A stretch of DNA of 64,000 bases, taken from NCBI GenBank assembly GCA_021793155.1, contig JAJYTF010000005.1, positions 1-64,000 of the forward strand, in the 5' to 3' direction. The position numbers were made by a program, and so were the translations under genes. Below the pieces are notes generated by a model, which saw only the letters and a program-made list of their open reading frames with translations, searched no databases and had not been told where the DNA came from. Source of the DNA: Pseudomonadota bacterium (lineage in GTDB: Bacteria; Pseudomonadota; Alphaproteobacteria; Rhodospirillales; Magnetospirillaceae). Positions 9,218-19,600 of the stretch are shown piece by piece (within the stretch, counting starts at the first letter, position 1; the number at the start of each line of letters is the position of its first letter).

Positions 9218-9445
9218 TCAACGGCGGCAGCAACCTCCGCCATCGCCCTGGCGCTGAAGCTGGATCGGCGGGCACGGCACCGAGCCATAGGAACAGAAGA
9301 CGCAGCAATCGCCCGGCTTTGGCCGCAGCAGGGTGCCGCAGCCCTCACACTCGTAAAAGAATTGGCAGGCGTCGGTCGGCATCTCCTCGACCTCGCGGTG
9401 TCCGCAGTGGGGGCAGGTGATCTCGGAGCGAAGTTCGGGCCGCAT
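9218..9445 (-). CDS. small Cys-rich zinc-ribbon-like protein
   Basis: 75 residues with a CPHCGH pair near the N-terminus, CEGCG in the middle and a GDCCVFCSYGSVPCPP block toward the C-terminus, ending in CCRR. The GDCCVFCSYG block recurs in small uncharacterised proteobacterial proteins. The first four cysteines suggest a zinc ribbon; the others could bind a metal or form a redox site. It lies 3 bases from the downstream amidotransferase stop and is probably co-transcribed with it. Confidence 0.75.
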   Translation of the reverse strand: MRPELRSEITCPHCGHREVEEMPTDACQFFYECEGCGTLLRPKPGDCCVFCSYGSVPCPPIQLQRQGDGGGCCRR

Positions 9446-9448
9446 GTC

Positions 9449-10150
9449 TTACCCCGATAAGGCGCCAAGCCAGTCGGCAAAGATACGCCGGGCGGCCACC
9501 GTCAGCAACGGTGCGTGGCGGGCCGCCTGGCGGCGCAGCTCGGGCACATCGATACCCGGCGTCGCGGCGATCTCGCCTGCATGGCCAATGTACCAGCGCT
9601 CCAGCCGGGCCGCCTGGGCCTCCAGGTGGAACTGCAGAGCCAGCGCATGGTCGCCGATGGCGAAGGCCTGGTTGGCCACCGCGTCGGTGCGGGCCAGGTG
9701 CCGCGCCTCGTCTGGCAGGTCAAAGGTGTCGCCATGCCAATGCAGGACCGACAGCCCTTCCAGCCGCGCCAACACCGACCGGCGGCCCGCCTCGGTCAGC
9801 GTGACCGGCGCCCAGCCCAGCTCCTTGGTCCCCGAGGGATAGACCCGCTTGCCCAAGGCCCGGGCCATTATCTGGGCACCCAGGCAGATGCCCAAAGTCG
9901 GTAGGCGGTGTTCCAGCCGGAAGCGGACGGCCTCGATCTCATCGCTGAGAAACGGATAGACATCGTCCTCGTAGACCCCGATCGGCCCGCCCAGCACCAC
10001 CAGCAGATCGGCCGCACCAAGCTCTCGGGCCGCCAACTGGTCCAATCCGGCCTCGCGGTATTCCACGCGGACCCCGGCACCGGCCAGCGCTTCGCCCAGC
10101 AGGCCCAGGTCTTCGAAATGGACGTGGCGTATGGCGATGGCGGTCTTCAT
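9449..10150 (-). CDS. class I glutamine amidotransferase-like protein
   Basis: 233 residues with the flavodoxin-like GATase1 fold: VVLGGPIGVYED (oxyanion loop), LGICLGAQ carrying the nucleophilic Cys, and a C-terminal LQFHLE with the catalytic His and Glu. HWHGDTFDLP is the usual loop between them. It resembles the GMP-synthase-like stand-alone amidotransferases, which hydrolyse gamma-glutamyl bonds. No synthetase partner is next to it. It probably forms a small minus-strand operon with the haem-oxygenase-like gene upstream and the Cys-rich gene downstream. Confidence 0.88.
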   Translation of the reverse strand: MKTAIAIRHVHFEDLGLLGEALAGAGVRVEYREAGLDQLAARELGAADLLVVLGGPIGVYEDDVYPFLSDEIEAVRFRLEHRLPTLGICLGAQIMARALGKRVYPSGTKELGWAPVTLTEAGRRSVLARLEGLSVLHWHGDTFDLPDEARHLARTDAVANQAFAIGDHALALQFHLEAQAARLERWYIGHAGEIAATPGIDVPELRRQAARHAPLLTVAARRIFADWLGALSG

Positions 10151-10179
10151 CGGATGCTCCGTTTTGTCCCGTCACTATA

Positions 10180-11421
10180 TTAGCAAGCGAACACGAAGGG
10201 CAGATCCCGCTTCTCGGCATAGGCCTCGCCGCCGGCGACGCGGGAGGGGTCGATGCTGCGGCGCGCCCTGATCAGCTCGTCGGCGATGCGGCGGTCGCGC
10301 AGGGCGTAGCGCGGCTCCAGGCCGATCTCGGCCAGAGCCGGGCAAGGCTCGCCGAACACATGGCAGTAAAGCTCGGTCATCATGCCGTAGCGGCCGGCCA
10401 TCAGGGTGTTGCAGGCGCCCTTCACCGCCTCGATGTCGCCATCCCGCTCCATATGCAGGGTGGTGCCCAGCATGACGGCGACGGCGTGGATCACGTCGTA
10501 GCGGACATGGGCGATGAACACTTCGAGATGCGTCGGTGTCAGCGGCAGCGCGTTCTTCCAGGCGAAGCGGACCAATCCGCCGAGCAGCAGGCTGAAGAAT
10601 TCGGGCACCCCCCATTCCATGCCCAGCCCCACCGAGGCCAGCGCCTCCAGCGGCGAAAAGGCCGGGCTGGCGGCCAGCAGCCGCTGGGTCAGAACATTGT
10701 CGGCGACGCCCTGCAGCATGGCCGCGTCCTGCCCCTCGGCCGGCACGCCCAGGCCGTCGAACAGCTGGCGGTACATGCGGATATGGGTGCGCGCCATCAT
10801 GATCCCGTCAAGGGCGGGGTAGTCGGCCAGTTCGTGGCTGCCCACCCCGTATTCGTCGGCCACCAGCTGGGCCAGGATGATCTGGGTCAGCTCCGACACC
10901 CGCTCGTTGAGCGGGCCGTAGGGCATCGGCATCAGCCCGTGGAACCGGCCCACGGCCAACGCCACGCATTGCCGGGTATTCTTGATCTGATTGAAATATT
11001 GCACCGCGAAGGCCATCGCCTGGGGCAGGTCGAAGCGACCCTCGAAGATCCTGACGAAGAACGGGTGGCGCCACACCGGGTGGCTCATCACATGCTCGTG
11101 CAGGTCGAAAAACAGCCGGCGCAGGGCGCCCTGGTGGAACAGTGGCAGGTCGTGGAACGGATTGTTCGCCGGGACCCTGGCCCGAAGTTCGGCGAACAGG
11201 CGATTGAGCGGCGAGTCCATCTGCTCGACTTCGTCCACCACCCGGGCGAAGTCCCGGCTTTGGCTCTCCCGAAAGGCGCTCAGCACCCCCTCGGCTGAAA
11301 GCTCCAGCAGGTTGGGCATGGGATGAACCGATCCCTGCAGCACCGGGCGCCCATCGACGACGCTCAGCAGTTCGTTCCATGGTGCCTGTCCCATTGCCGT
11401 CGGCCTCTTCGCGATGATCAA
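10180..11421 (-). CDS. haem-oxygenase-like diiron protein (HDO superfamily), long form
   Basis: 413 residues, almost all alpha-helical. Candidate metal ligands in the HDO order are Glu190, His196, Glu269 and the signature HVRYDVIH (His305, Asp309, His312), which has the HxxxDxxH spacing of diiron members such as CADD and SznF. In that family the fold activates O2 for N-oxygenation, C-C cleavage or self-sacrificing chemistry. Extra N-terminal residues (about 100) precede the core. The first Met may be further in (MGQAP or MPNLL). It sits 29 bases upstream of the amidotransferase gene. Substrate unknown. Confidence 0.75.
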   Translation of the reverse strand: MIIAKRPTAMGQAPWNELLSVVDGRPVLQGSVHPMPNLLELSAEGVLSAFRESQSRDFARVVDEVEQMDSPLNRLFAELRARVPANNPFHDLPLFHQGALRRLFFDLHEHVMSHPVWRHPFFVRIFEGRFDLPQAMAFAVQYFNQIKNTRQCVALAVGRFHGLMPMPYGPLNERVSELTQIILAQLVADEYGVGSHELADYPALDGIMMARTHIRMYRQLFDGLGVPAEGQDAAMLQGVADNVLTQRLLAASPAFSPLEALASVGLGMEWGVPEFFSLLLGGLVRFAWKNALPLTPTHLEVFIAHVRYDVIHAVAVMLGTTLHMERDGDIEAVKGACNTLMAGRYGMMTELYCHVFGEPCPALAEIGLEPRYALRDRRIADELIRARRSIDPSRVAGGEAYAEKRDLPFVFAC

Positions 11422-11592
11422 GACATCGGCGATATCATTGCCGTCTGATGAATTGCAACCTTAATTCACCATGGCCTTCGCGCAATTTCCCCGTAATCCT
11501 CAGAACCGCGGGGAAGGAAGGATCTCGTCGGCGGAAGGGGACCCCGCGCCGAACTCGGCATGACAACGAGCGAACCGAACTCGAAGGCGGGC

Positions 11593-12102
11593 TTACGGCT
11601 CCACCTGCACGTAGCCTTCCTGCACCAGTTGAACGATGCGGCCCACCGCGCCGGTGGTCACCTTGACGCCGGGCAGCAGGTCGGCGTTGGTCCAGCCGTT
11701 GTTGCGCATGGACACGGCACACTCCTCGATCTCCACCCCCTCCGCCACCAGTGTGGCGATCTGCTCTTTGTAGGGGTTGCCGTGCGACGTCTTGCGCACC
11801 TTGTTGTAGGCCCCGTCGTTGAGCAACAGATAGGCCATGGAATTGTGGAAGACCGCCGCAATACGCCATTGGGTATGGTCTTCTTTGAACCGCTTCACCA
11901 TCAGGGCCATATAGGTTAGCCCGACCGGCTGGTCGCCGACCATCGCCGAGCCGTGGTCCATGTTGTAGACGACCTTGGCCTCCTTCAGCATGACCGGCAC
12001 GTCGACCCTCACTCCATCGGCCGGCGGTTCGGCCGCCAGCGCGGATGACGACACCGCAGCCAGGGCGGAAAGAGCTAAGGCGAAACGAGCGACGAGACGC
12101 AT
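11593..12102 (-). CDS. periplasmic DsrE family protein
   Basis: 169 residues with a clean Sec signal peptide (hydrophobic run ending ALA-AE near residue 24). The mature part follows the DsrE/DsrF fold: KVVYNMDHGS, WRIAAVFHNSMAYLLLND, and IEECAVSMRNNGWTNADLLPGVKVTTGAVGRIVQLVQEGY, with a single conserved Cys in the IEECA stretch. Exported DsrE-like proteins are common in Magnetospirillum relatives and are thought to bind sulfur or metal ligands. It is separated from the next minus-strand gene by 171 bases holding no gene, so it is probably its own unit. Confidence 0.87.
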   Translation of the reverse strand: MRLVARFALALSALAAVSSSALAAEPPADGVRVDVPVMLKEAKVVYNMDHGSAMVGDQPVGLTYMALMVKRFKEDHTQWRIAAVFHNSMAYLLLNDGAYNKVRKTSHGNPYKEQIATLVAEGVEIEECAVSMRNNGWTNADLLPGVKVTTGAVGRIVQLVQEGYVQVEP

Positions 12103-12253
12103 GAGAACCTCGGGTTTTGGAGAAACAATTGGTCTTCAGCTATCCAGATAGATGAGGGCCCGTCAACTTTCGGGGCGACCTATTCCTTGGAATTTGCCAT
12201 CTCCCGCGCTTTGCCGCCAAGATGAGGCCGACAGTATTGCCGGAGCCCCCGCC

Positions 12254-13723
12254 ATGGATTGCGTCCTCGCCATCGACCAGGGCACCACCAGCAGCCGGGC
12301 CATCCTGTTCGACGCCCAAGGGCGAGCGCTGGCCAGGGCGCAACAGGAGCTGACCCAATATTATCCTGCAGACGGCTGGGTAGAGCATGACGCCGAGGAA
12401 ATCCTGGGCCAGGTCGTCGACCTGTCCCGGCAAGTCCTGGGGACCGCCGGCCATCGCGCCGCCGCCATCGGCATCTCCAACCAGCGGGAGACCACGGTCG
12501 TCTGGGAACGGGCCAGCGGCAAACCCATCGCCCGCGCCATCGTCTGGCAGGACCGCCGCACCGCGCCGCTGTGCCAGCGACTGATCGCCGAGGGGCACGA
12601 ACCGCTGGTCGCCGCTCGTACCGGCCTGCTGCTCGATCCCTATTTCTCGGCCAGCAAGATCGCCTGGCTGCTGGACAGGGTTGACGGAGCGCGCGAGGCG
12701 GCAGAACGCGGCAAACTGGCCTTCGGCACCATCGACAGTTTCCTGCTGTGGCACCTGACCGGGGGCACCGTGCACGCCACCGACGCCACCAACGCGGCGC
12801 GCACGCTGCTGTTCGACATTCACCGCCAATGTTGGGACGACGACCTTTTGCGCCTGTTCGGCATCCCGGCCAGCCTGATGCCCGAAGTGCGGGACAACGT
12901 AGCCGATTTCGGCACCACGACGGCCGGCCTCCTGCCGCAGCGACTGACCGTCGGCGGCATGGCGGGCGATCAGCAGGCGGCCACCATCGGCCAGGCCTGC
13001 TTCGCCCCGGGAATGGTGAAGAGCACCTATGGGACCGGCTGCTTCATGCTGATGAATACCGGCGGCACACCCGTGACATCGCATCACCGCCTGCTGACTA
13101 CCCTTGCCTATCGCCTGGATGGCGCCCCGGTCTACGCCTTGGAAGGCAGCATCTTCGCTGCCGGGGCTGCGGTCCAGTGGCTGCGCGACGGCCTCAAGCT
13201 GATCAAGAGCGCCGGCGAGACGGAAGCCCTGGCTGCTGGGCTCGGCCATAACAGCGGCGTTTACCTGGTTCCCGCGTTCACCGGCCTGGGCGCCCCCTAT
13301 TGGGACCCCGAGGCACGCGGCGCCATTTTCGGCCTGACGCGCGCCACCGGCATCGCCGAGATCGTCCGCGCCGCCCTGGAAGCCGTCTGCTACCAGACCA
13401 GCGACCTGCTGGCGGCGATGACCGCCGACGGCGCCGCTCCCATCGCCGCGCTGCGGGTGGACGGCGGCATGGTGGCCAATTCCTGGCTCATGCAATTTCT
13501 CGCCGACCTGCTGGCGGTTCCGGTCGAGCGCCCGCGGGAACCCGAAACGACGGCCTTGGGCGCCGCCTTCCTCGCCGGTATGCAGGTTGGCCTGTTCGGC
13601 TCGCTGGAGGACATCGCCGCCTGCTGGGAGCGCGAAGCCCGCTTCACTCCCGCCTTGCCCGCCGACCAGCGGGGCTCCCTGCTCGAAGGGTGGCGCGACG
13701 CCGTCACCCGGGTGCGCCGCTGA
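12254..13723 (+). CDS. glpK: glycerol kinase
   Basis: 489 residues, the normal size for the family. It phosphorylates glycerol to sn-glycerol 3-phosphate with ATP in the cytoplasm. FGGY-kinase marks run in order: [15 protein letters not shown] (phosphate 1), VWQDRRT (glycerol-binding region), [26 protein letters not shown] and [21 protein letters not shown] (adenosine motif). The frame is open further upstream to 12152, but [10 protein letters not shown] at 12254 is the family start. No glpF, glpD or glpR is adjacent, and a decayed dehydrogenase follows. Confidence 0.94.
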   Translation: MDCVLAIDQGTTSSRAILFDAQGRALARAQQELTQYYPADGWVEHDAEEILGQVVDLSRQVLGTAGHRAAAIGISNQRETTVVWERASGKPIARAIVWQDRRTAPLCQRLIAEGHEPLVAARTGLLLDPYFSASKIAWLLDRVDGAREAAERGKLAFGTIDSFLLWHLTGGTVHATDATNAARTLLFDIHRQCWDDDLLRLFGIPASLMPEVRDNVADFGTTTAGLLPQRLTVGGMAGDQQAATIGQACFAPGMVKSTYGTGCFMLMNTGGTPVTSHHRLLTTLAYRLDGAPVYALEGSIFAAGAAVQWLRDGLKLIKSAGETEALAAGLGHNSGVYLVPAFTGLGAPYWDPEARGAIFGLTRATGIAEIVRAALEAVCYQTSDLLAAMTADGAAPIAALRVDGGMVANSWLMQFLADLLAVPVERPREPETTALGAAFLAGMQVGLFGSLEDIAACWEREARFTPALPADQRGSLLEGWRDAVTRVRR

Positions 13724-13796
13724 CTCCCTCCGAGGCATCGGAAGGCAGGGAACCGCCCCGTTTGCCGCCTGTTGAGCGGTCCAATCAACCACGCAG

Positions 13797-14313
13797 CGAC
13801 CGATAGCGGCCGGCAACACCCAGCCCGTATCCATCACTGCCGCCCCGGGGGATACCGGCCGGCTGTTCATCGCCGATATGGGGCAGGATCATTGGGAGGA
13901 GATCGATCTCGGCGCATCCGGCGCCAATTACGGCTGGAACGTATTTGAGGGACCGGCAGTGTTCGCCGGCGGCGCGCTGTCGGGCGGTCCGCCCATCTAT
14001 TCCTATCCCCACAATCCCGCGGACACCGGCAACGCCATCGTCGGCGGATATGTCTACCACGGGCCGGGCGAGGCTTTGCAGGGCCGGTATTTCTTCGCCG
14101 ATTACATGACGGCCAGGTATGGACCCTGCGATCAGTGAACGGCGGGTGGCAGGGCACCGACCGCACGGCCGAGATTTCCACCGATGCGGGTCACATCACC
14201 CATCCCAACTGATTCGGCCTCGTTGCCCAGGGCAACCTTTATCCCGTCGACATGGGGGGCGACCTCTGGCGCCTGACTCCGCATATGCAGGATCCGTTGG
14301 CGAGTCTCGGCCA
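13797..14313 (+). pseudogene. decayed PQQ-dependent sugar (sorbosone-type) dehydrogenase
   Basis: In one frame 13800-14138 reads first like the N-terminal blade of this beta-propeller family (QPVSITAAPGDTGRLFIAD) and then at once like its C-terminal blades (GQDHWEEIDLGASGANYGW ... VGGYVYHGPGEALQGRYFFADY). The ~200 residues normally between them are missing, so a large internal deletion joined the ends. After 14138 the similarity continues in another frame (NGGWQGTDRTAEISTD) through a TGA and on to AQGNLYPVDMGGDLWRLTPH, ending near 14313. The family oxidises aldoses with PQQ in the periplasm. No start or signal peptide remains; it is surely inactive. Confidence 0.8.
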
Positions 14314-14335
14314 ACTCGGCTGACACTTGCCCGCT

Positions 14336-14983
14336 TCATGCCGACGGATGACCGTGGAACGCGGTCAGGATCAGCAGGATCGCCCCATAGTGACAGCCTG
14401 CAGCGAGAACCACGAAACTGTGCCAGATGGCGCTGTGATAACGCAGACTGGACCAGCGGTGGATCGGGGCGCCGATCGTATACAGCACCCCGCCCAGCCC
14501 GAGGAGCATCAGGGCCGTTCCGGTCACCCGCTGCAGGATCAGATCGAGATGGATCAGCCCCGACCAGCCGAGCAGCACATAGAGTGTGATGACGGCGCTC
14601 TTCAGGCGGCGGTGAAACAGGATGCGGATCGCCACGCCGAGACAGGCGGCGAACCACACACCCAGCAGCAGGCTCAGGCCTCGCGGCCCGCCTATGGCCA
14701 GCAGGCAGAACGGCGTGTAGGTCCCGGCTATGAGGAAATAGATGACCGAATGGTCGAGAACGCGGACGAGCGATCGACGGCCGGGGTGGCGCACGGTGGC
14801 ATTCAGGATCGAGCAGGCGAACATGGCGATCAGCGTCGCGCCATAGGTCGAAGCGGCCGCCGCGGCCATGTTGTCCGCCCAGGCAACCGTCAGATAGATC
14901 AGGGCGCCGACGCCGATGACGCTGGCCGTCAGGCCGACTCCCTGGATGACAATGTCGGCAAGTTCCTCCTCTCGCGCAGCCAT
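14336..14983 (-). CDS. hemolysin III / TrhA family membrane protein
   Basis: 215 residues with seven hydrophobic helices. Family marks are ADIVIQGVG in the N-terminus, an STYGATLIAMFACSILNA helix, LDHSVIYFLIAGTYTPFC and a C-terminal HSFVVLAAGCHYGAILL; the conserved His and Asp residues of the PAQR/YqfA fold (HS in helix 3, H and H in the last helix) are kept. Bacterial members affect membrane lipid homeostasis; the haemolytic name is historical. It converges on the pseudogene and is divergent from the RND operon. Confidence 0.9.
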   Translation of the reverse strand: MAAREEELADIVIQGVGLTASVIGVGALIYLTVAWADNMAAAAASTYGATLIAMFACSILNATVRHPGRRSLVRVLDHSVIYFLIAGTYTPFCLLAIGGPRGLSLLLGVWFAACLGVAIRILFHRRLKSAVITLYVLLGWSGLIHLDLILQRVTGTALMLLGLGGVLYTIGAPIHRWSSLRYHSAIWHSFVVLAAGCHYGAILLILTAFHGHPSA

Positions 14984-15180
14984 CCCTTCCCCTCGATTGG
15001 TGTCTTCACCTCCGTCCTACAGGTCGTCATGGGCGTCCGGCTTCGAAAGTGCCCAGGGTGCGAGGCCGATGGCGCAAAGGTATGAGCCGGACGCATGGCA
15101 GCCCCTAGGGGGCCAGGCGCACCCGCCTTGCCAGCCGCGCCCGAATTCCCCTATGGTCCCCCGATGGTTGCCGCCTGCGG

Positions 15181-15200
15181 CTGAAACAAGCTGTAACAGA
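15181..15200 (+). promoter_or_regulatory. tandem CTGnAACA direct repeat upstream of RND operon
   Basis: CTGAAACAAG followed directly by CTGTAACAGA: two similar decamers, one helical turn apart, about 130-150 bases before the adaptor start. Direct repeats at this spacing are the usual target form of OmpR/PhoB-type response regulators, but no such regulator gene is adjacent. Confidence 0.35.
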
Positions 15201-15329
15201 ACCCTGGCGTGATGGTCATATTGACGAAATACGGAGAGGATAGCTTGCGATTCTCGCATGCCGCGGGCGGTGCGCCCGGTTGCCCACCCAATGAGATCGC
15301 CGTTGCCCCACCATGGAACACCCCATGCC

Positions 15330-16592
15330 ATGACTATCGACGAGATGGAATCCGACAGCCGGGTTGACGCCCGCCCTGGGCAAAGGGTTGGAGGCACCTC
15401 GCACGGCAAGCGGCGCCTGGCCGTATGGGTCTTGCTCCTCGCCGCGGCGGCGGGGGCGCTCGCCTGGGTGGTATTTCATCCACACGGCGCCTCGCAGCAG
15501 GCCGGGCACGGCCACCCCGGCGCGGGTGGACCAACGCCGGTGGTGGCCGCCCCTGTGCACAAAGGCAACATCGACATCACCTTCACCGGCCTGGGCACCG
15601 TGACCCCTCTGGCCACGGTGACGGTGAAGACCGAGATCGCCGGCTACCTGCTCAATGTCGGTTTCCAGGAAGGCCAGATGGTGCGGGAAGGCGATTTCCT
15701 GGCCCAGATCGATCCGCGGCCGTATCAACGTCAACTGGAGCAATACCAGGGGCAGTTGCTCCATGACCAGGCGCTGCTGAAAAACGCCCAGCTCGACCTC
15801 AAGCGCTACCGCACCCTGGTCGCTCAGGACTCCATCGCCACGCAGCAGGCGGATACCCAGGAGGCCCTGGTCCAACAGTACCAGGGCACCGTCGCCACGG
15901 ACCAGGCGCTGATCGACACCGCCAAGCTGAACCTGACCTATTGCCACATCACCGCGCCGGTCACCGGCCGTGTCGGCTTGCGCCAGGTGGATCCCGGTAA
16001 CTATGTGCAGACCAGCGACGCCAACGGTATCGTCGTCATCACTCAGCTGCAGCCCATCTCGGTGATTTTCGTGCTGCCGGAAGATGACCTGCCGCGCGTG
16101 CTGAAGCGGCTGCACGGAGGGGCGGAACTGCCGGTCGTCGCCTTCGACCGCGCCGGCACCACCAAGCTGGCCACCGGCAAGCTGGGCTTCATGGACAACC
16201 AGATCGATACCAGCACCGGCACGGTGAAACTGCGCGCCGTGTTCGACAACAGGGACGGAATGCTGTTCCCCAACCAGTTCGTCAATGCCGAGCTGATGGT
16301 CGACACGCTGCACGATTCCCTGGTCATGCCCACCGCCGCCATCCAGCGCGGAGCGCCGGGAACCTTCGTCTACCTGGTCAAGGCCGACGACACGGTGACG
16401 GTCCGCCCGGTCAAGCTCGGGCCGATTTCAGGCTCAGAAGTCGCCGTGCTGAGCGGCCTCGAAGACGGCGAGAAAGTGGTGGTCGACGGAGCAGACAAGC
16501 TGCGCGAGGGCGCCAAGGTGACGCTGCCGGCGGCCAAGGATCAGGTTCCGGCTCCGGAAGACGGCGGACACCACCGGACGAAGGAAAAGTGA
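15330..16592 (+). CDS. mdtA: RND efflux periplasmic adaptor, MdtA-like
   Basis: 420 residues from ATG 15330 (MTIDEMES). An N-terminal membrane anchor (about residues 28-48) precedes a Gly/His/Pro linker, then the lipoyl half (GYLLNVGFQEGQMVREGDFLAQIDPRPYQ), an alpha-hairpin, the second half (HITAPVTGRVGLRQVDPGNYVQ) and the beta-barrel and membrane-proximal domains. The pattern matches MdtA/AcrA-type adaptors. It is the first gene of a five-gene run (adaptor, two RND subunits, outer membrane factor, permease). The frame is open back to 15258, so other starts are possible. Confidence 0.9.
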   Translation: MTIDEMESDSRVDARPGQRVGGTSHGKRRLAVWVLLLAAAAGALAWVVFHPHGASQQAGHGHPGAGGPTPVVAAPVHKGNIDITFTGLGTVTPLATVTVKTEIAGYLLNVGFQEGQMVREGDFLAQIDPRPYQRQLEQYQGQLLHDQALLKNAQLDLKRYRTLVAQDSIATQQADTQEALVQQYQGTVATDQALIDTAKLNLTYCHITAPVTGRVGLRQVDPGNYVQTSDANGIVVITQLQPISVIFVLPEDDLPRVLKRLHGGAELPVVAFDRAGTTKLATGKLGFMDNQIDTSTGTVKLRAVFDNRDGMLFPNQFVNAELMVDTLHDSLVMPTAAIQRGAPGTFVYLVKADDTVTVRPVKLGPISGSEVAVLSGLEDGEKVVVDGADKLREGAKVTLPAAKDQVPAPEDGGHHRTKEK

Positions 16593-16610
16593 TGGGCCGC
16601 TCCCTTGCCC

Positions 16611-16655
16611 CCCGCCCCCCTCTCCCACGGGCGCGACAGGGTCGGGGTGAGGGCC
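16611..16655. repeat. GC-rich intergenic hairpin repeat
   Basis: The 70-base gap between the adaptor and first RND gene holds a C-run/CCTCTCCC block and an inverted GGGTCGGGGTGAGGG block. It resembles the extragenic palindromes scattered in many proteobacterial genomes, and a related hairpin lies at 55509-55535. Confidence 0.55.
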
Positions 16656-16662
16656 GCCCCGC

Positions 16663-19600
16663 ATGAACCCGTCACGCCCCTTCATCCTGCGCCCGGTGGC
16701 CACCTCGCTGTTCATGGTGGCGATCCTGCTGGTCGGGCTGGTGGCCTTCCACTTCCTGCCGCTGTCGGCCCTGCCCGAGGTGGACTATCCGACCATCCAG
16801 GTGCAGACCTTTTATCCGGGGGCCAGCCCCGATGTGATGACCTCGTCGGTGACCGCTCCGCTGGAGCGCCAGTTCGGCCAAATGCCCAGCCTCAACCAGA
16901 TGTCCTCGTCCAGCTCGGCGGGGGCCTCGGTGATCACGCTGCAGTTCAGCCTGGACATCGGCCTGGACGTGGCCGAGCAGGAAGTGCAGGCGGCGATCAA
17001 CGCCGCCGGCAACCTGTTGCCACCGGACCTGCCCGCCCCGCCCATCTATGCCAAGGTCAACCCGGCTGATGCGCCCATCATCACCCTGGCGATCACCTCG
17101 AAGACCCTGCCGCTGACCCAGGTCGAGGATCTGGCTGACACGCGCCTGGCGCAGAAGATTTCTCAGCTTGCCGGCGTCGGCCTGGTCAGCATCAGCGGCG
17201 GACAGCGACCAGCCGTCCGCGTTCAGGCCAATCCCCTGGCCCTGGCGGCCTACGGGCTCAACATCGACGATCTGCGCACCACCATCGCCAATGCCAACGT
17301 CAACACGCCCAAGGGTAGTTTCGACGGACCGAGCCGCGCCTATACCATCAACGCCAATGATCAGCTGAAGAGCGCGGCCGAATACAACGACATCGTCGTC
17401 GCCTACCGCAACGGCGCGCCGGTCCTCTTGTCCGATGTGGCCAAGGTGGTCGACGGTGCCGAAAACACCAAACTGGCGGCCTGGATGAACACCGTGCCGG
17501 CGGTCATCCTCAACGTGCAGCGCCAGCCCGGGGCCAATGTCATCCAGGTGGCGGACAGCATCAAGGCGCTGCTGCCCGAGTTGCAGAGCTCCCTGCCGGC
17601 GGCGGTGGATGTCGCCGTGCTGACCGACCGCACCAACACCATCCGTGCCTCGGTGGCCGATGTGGAATTCGAACTGGCCCTGGCCGTGTTCCTGGTGGTG
17701 GCGGTGATCTTCGTCTTTCTGCGCAACCTTCCGGCGACGATCATCCCCAGCCTGTCGGTCCCGCTGTCGCTGGTCGGCACCTTCGCCGTGATGTATCTGG
17801 CGGGCTTTTCCATCAACAACCTGTCGCTGATGGCGCTGACCATCGCCACCGGCTTCGTCGTCGACGACGCCATCGTGATGATCGAGAACATCGCGCGCTA
17901 CATCGAGCAGGGCGATTCGCCGCTGCAGGCGGCGCTCAAAGGGTCCGAGCAGATCGGCTTTACCATCGTCTCGCTGACCATCTCGCTGATTGCGGTGCTG
18001 ATCCCGCTGTTGTTCATGGGCGATGTGGTGGGCCGGCTGTTCCGCGAGTTCGCCATCACCCTGGCGGTGACCATTCTGATTTCTGCGGTGGTGTCGCTGA
18101 CTCTGGTGCCCATGCTCTGCGCCAAGCTGCTGCGCCACCATCGGCCCTCCGAAGAATCGGCTGCCAACCGCTGGGCCGGACGCTGGTTCGAGGCGCTGAT
18201 CCAACTGTACGGCCACTCGCTCAAATGGGTACTGAACCATGCCCGGATGACGCTGGTGGTGGCGTTGGGCACCCTGGTCCTGACGGTCGTGCTTTATGTG
18301 TTCATTCCCAAGGGTTTCTTCCCGGTGCAGGACACCGGACTGATCCAGGGCGTGTCGCAGGCGCCGCAGTCTGTTTCCTTCGGCGCCATGGCCGAACGGC
18401 AGGAGGCGCTGGCGACGGCCATTCTCAAGGATCCCGATGTGGAAAGCCTGTCGTCGTTCATCGGCGTCGACGGCACCAACAGCACCCTGAACAGCGGCCG
18501 CCTCCTCATCAATCTCAAGCCGAAGGAGCAGCGCAGCGCCAGCGCCAGCGAGGTGATCCGCCGACTCCAGGGCGAGACCGCGAAAGTCGCCGGCATAGAC
18601 CTTTACATGCAGCCGGTACAGGACCTGACCATCGACGCCACGGTCAGCCGGACCCAGTACCAGTTCGTCCTCGAAGATGCCAATCCCGACGAGCTTGCCG
18701 CCTGGGCGCCTCGACTGGTGGCCGAACTGGCGCGGCGACCGCAGCTGGCCGACGTGACCAGCAACGCCCAGGACAACGGCTTATCGGCCTATATCAAGAT
18801 CGACCGTGACACCGCCGGCCGCTTCGGCATCACTCCGGCGACCGTCGACAACGCCTTGTACGACGCGTTCGGCCAGCGCATCATCTCGACGATCTTCACC
18901 CAGTCGAACCAGTACCGGGTCATTCTCGAAACCGATCCGGCCAGCCAGGCGACGCTGAAATCGCTGGCCTCCATCTACCTGCCGTCGTCGATCGGCGGAC
19001 AGGTGCCGCTGTCGGCCATCGTCACCGTGGACGAACGCCCGGTGCCGCTGGCGGTCAATCATCTGGGGCAGTTTCCCGCCGTCACCATCTCATTCAACCT
19101 GGCACCCGATGCGTCGCTTGGTGAAGCGGTGGCGGCGATCCGCCAGACCGAACGCGACATCGCTCTGCCCGAAAGCGTGATCACCAGCTTCCAGGGCGCA
19201 GCCATGGCCTTTCAGTCGTCGCTGTCCAACGAGGTGTTCCTGATCCTAGCCGCCCTGGTCACCATGTACATCGTCTTGGGCGTCCTCTATGAAAGCTTCA
19301 TCCATCCGGTGACCATTCTGTCGACCCTGCCGTCCGCCGGCATCGGCGCCTTGCTGGCGCTGATGGTGGCCCGGTCGGATCTGGGCGTCATGGGCATCAT
19401 CGGGGTGATCCTGCTGATGGGCATCGTCAAGAAGAACGGCATCATGATGGTGGACTTCGCCATCGAGGCCGAGCGCAACCAAGGCAAGACACCGCGCGAA
19501 GCCATCTACCAGGCCTGTCTGCTGCGTTTCCGCCCGATCCTGATGACCACCATGGCGGCGCTGCTGGGCGCCCTGCCCCTGATGCTGGGCACCGGTACCG

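Noticed and set aside
12140-13870. 576-codon minus-strand open frame
   Set aside because: It is a shadow of glycerol kinase on the other strand, rich in Gly/Gln/Arg and without motifs.
13878-14138. Stand-alone 86-residue gene
   Set aside because: It is only a piece of the collapsed sugar dehydrogenase, whose similarity extends both upstream and, in another frame, downstream.
16672-18240. 522-codon minus-strand open frame
   Set aside because: It is antisense to the MdtB-like gene, low-complexity and His/Gln/Arg-rich.
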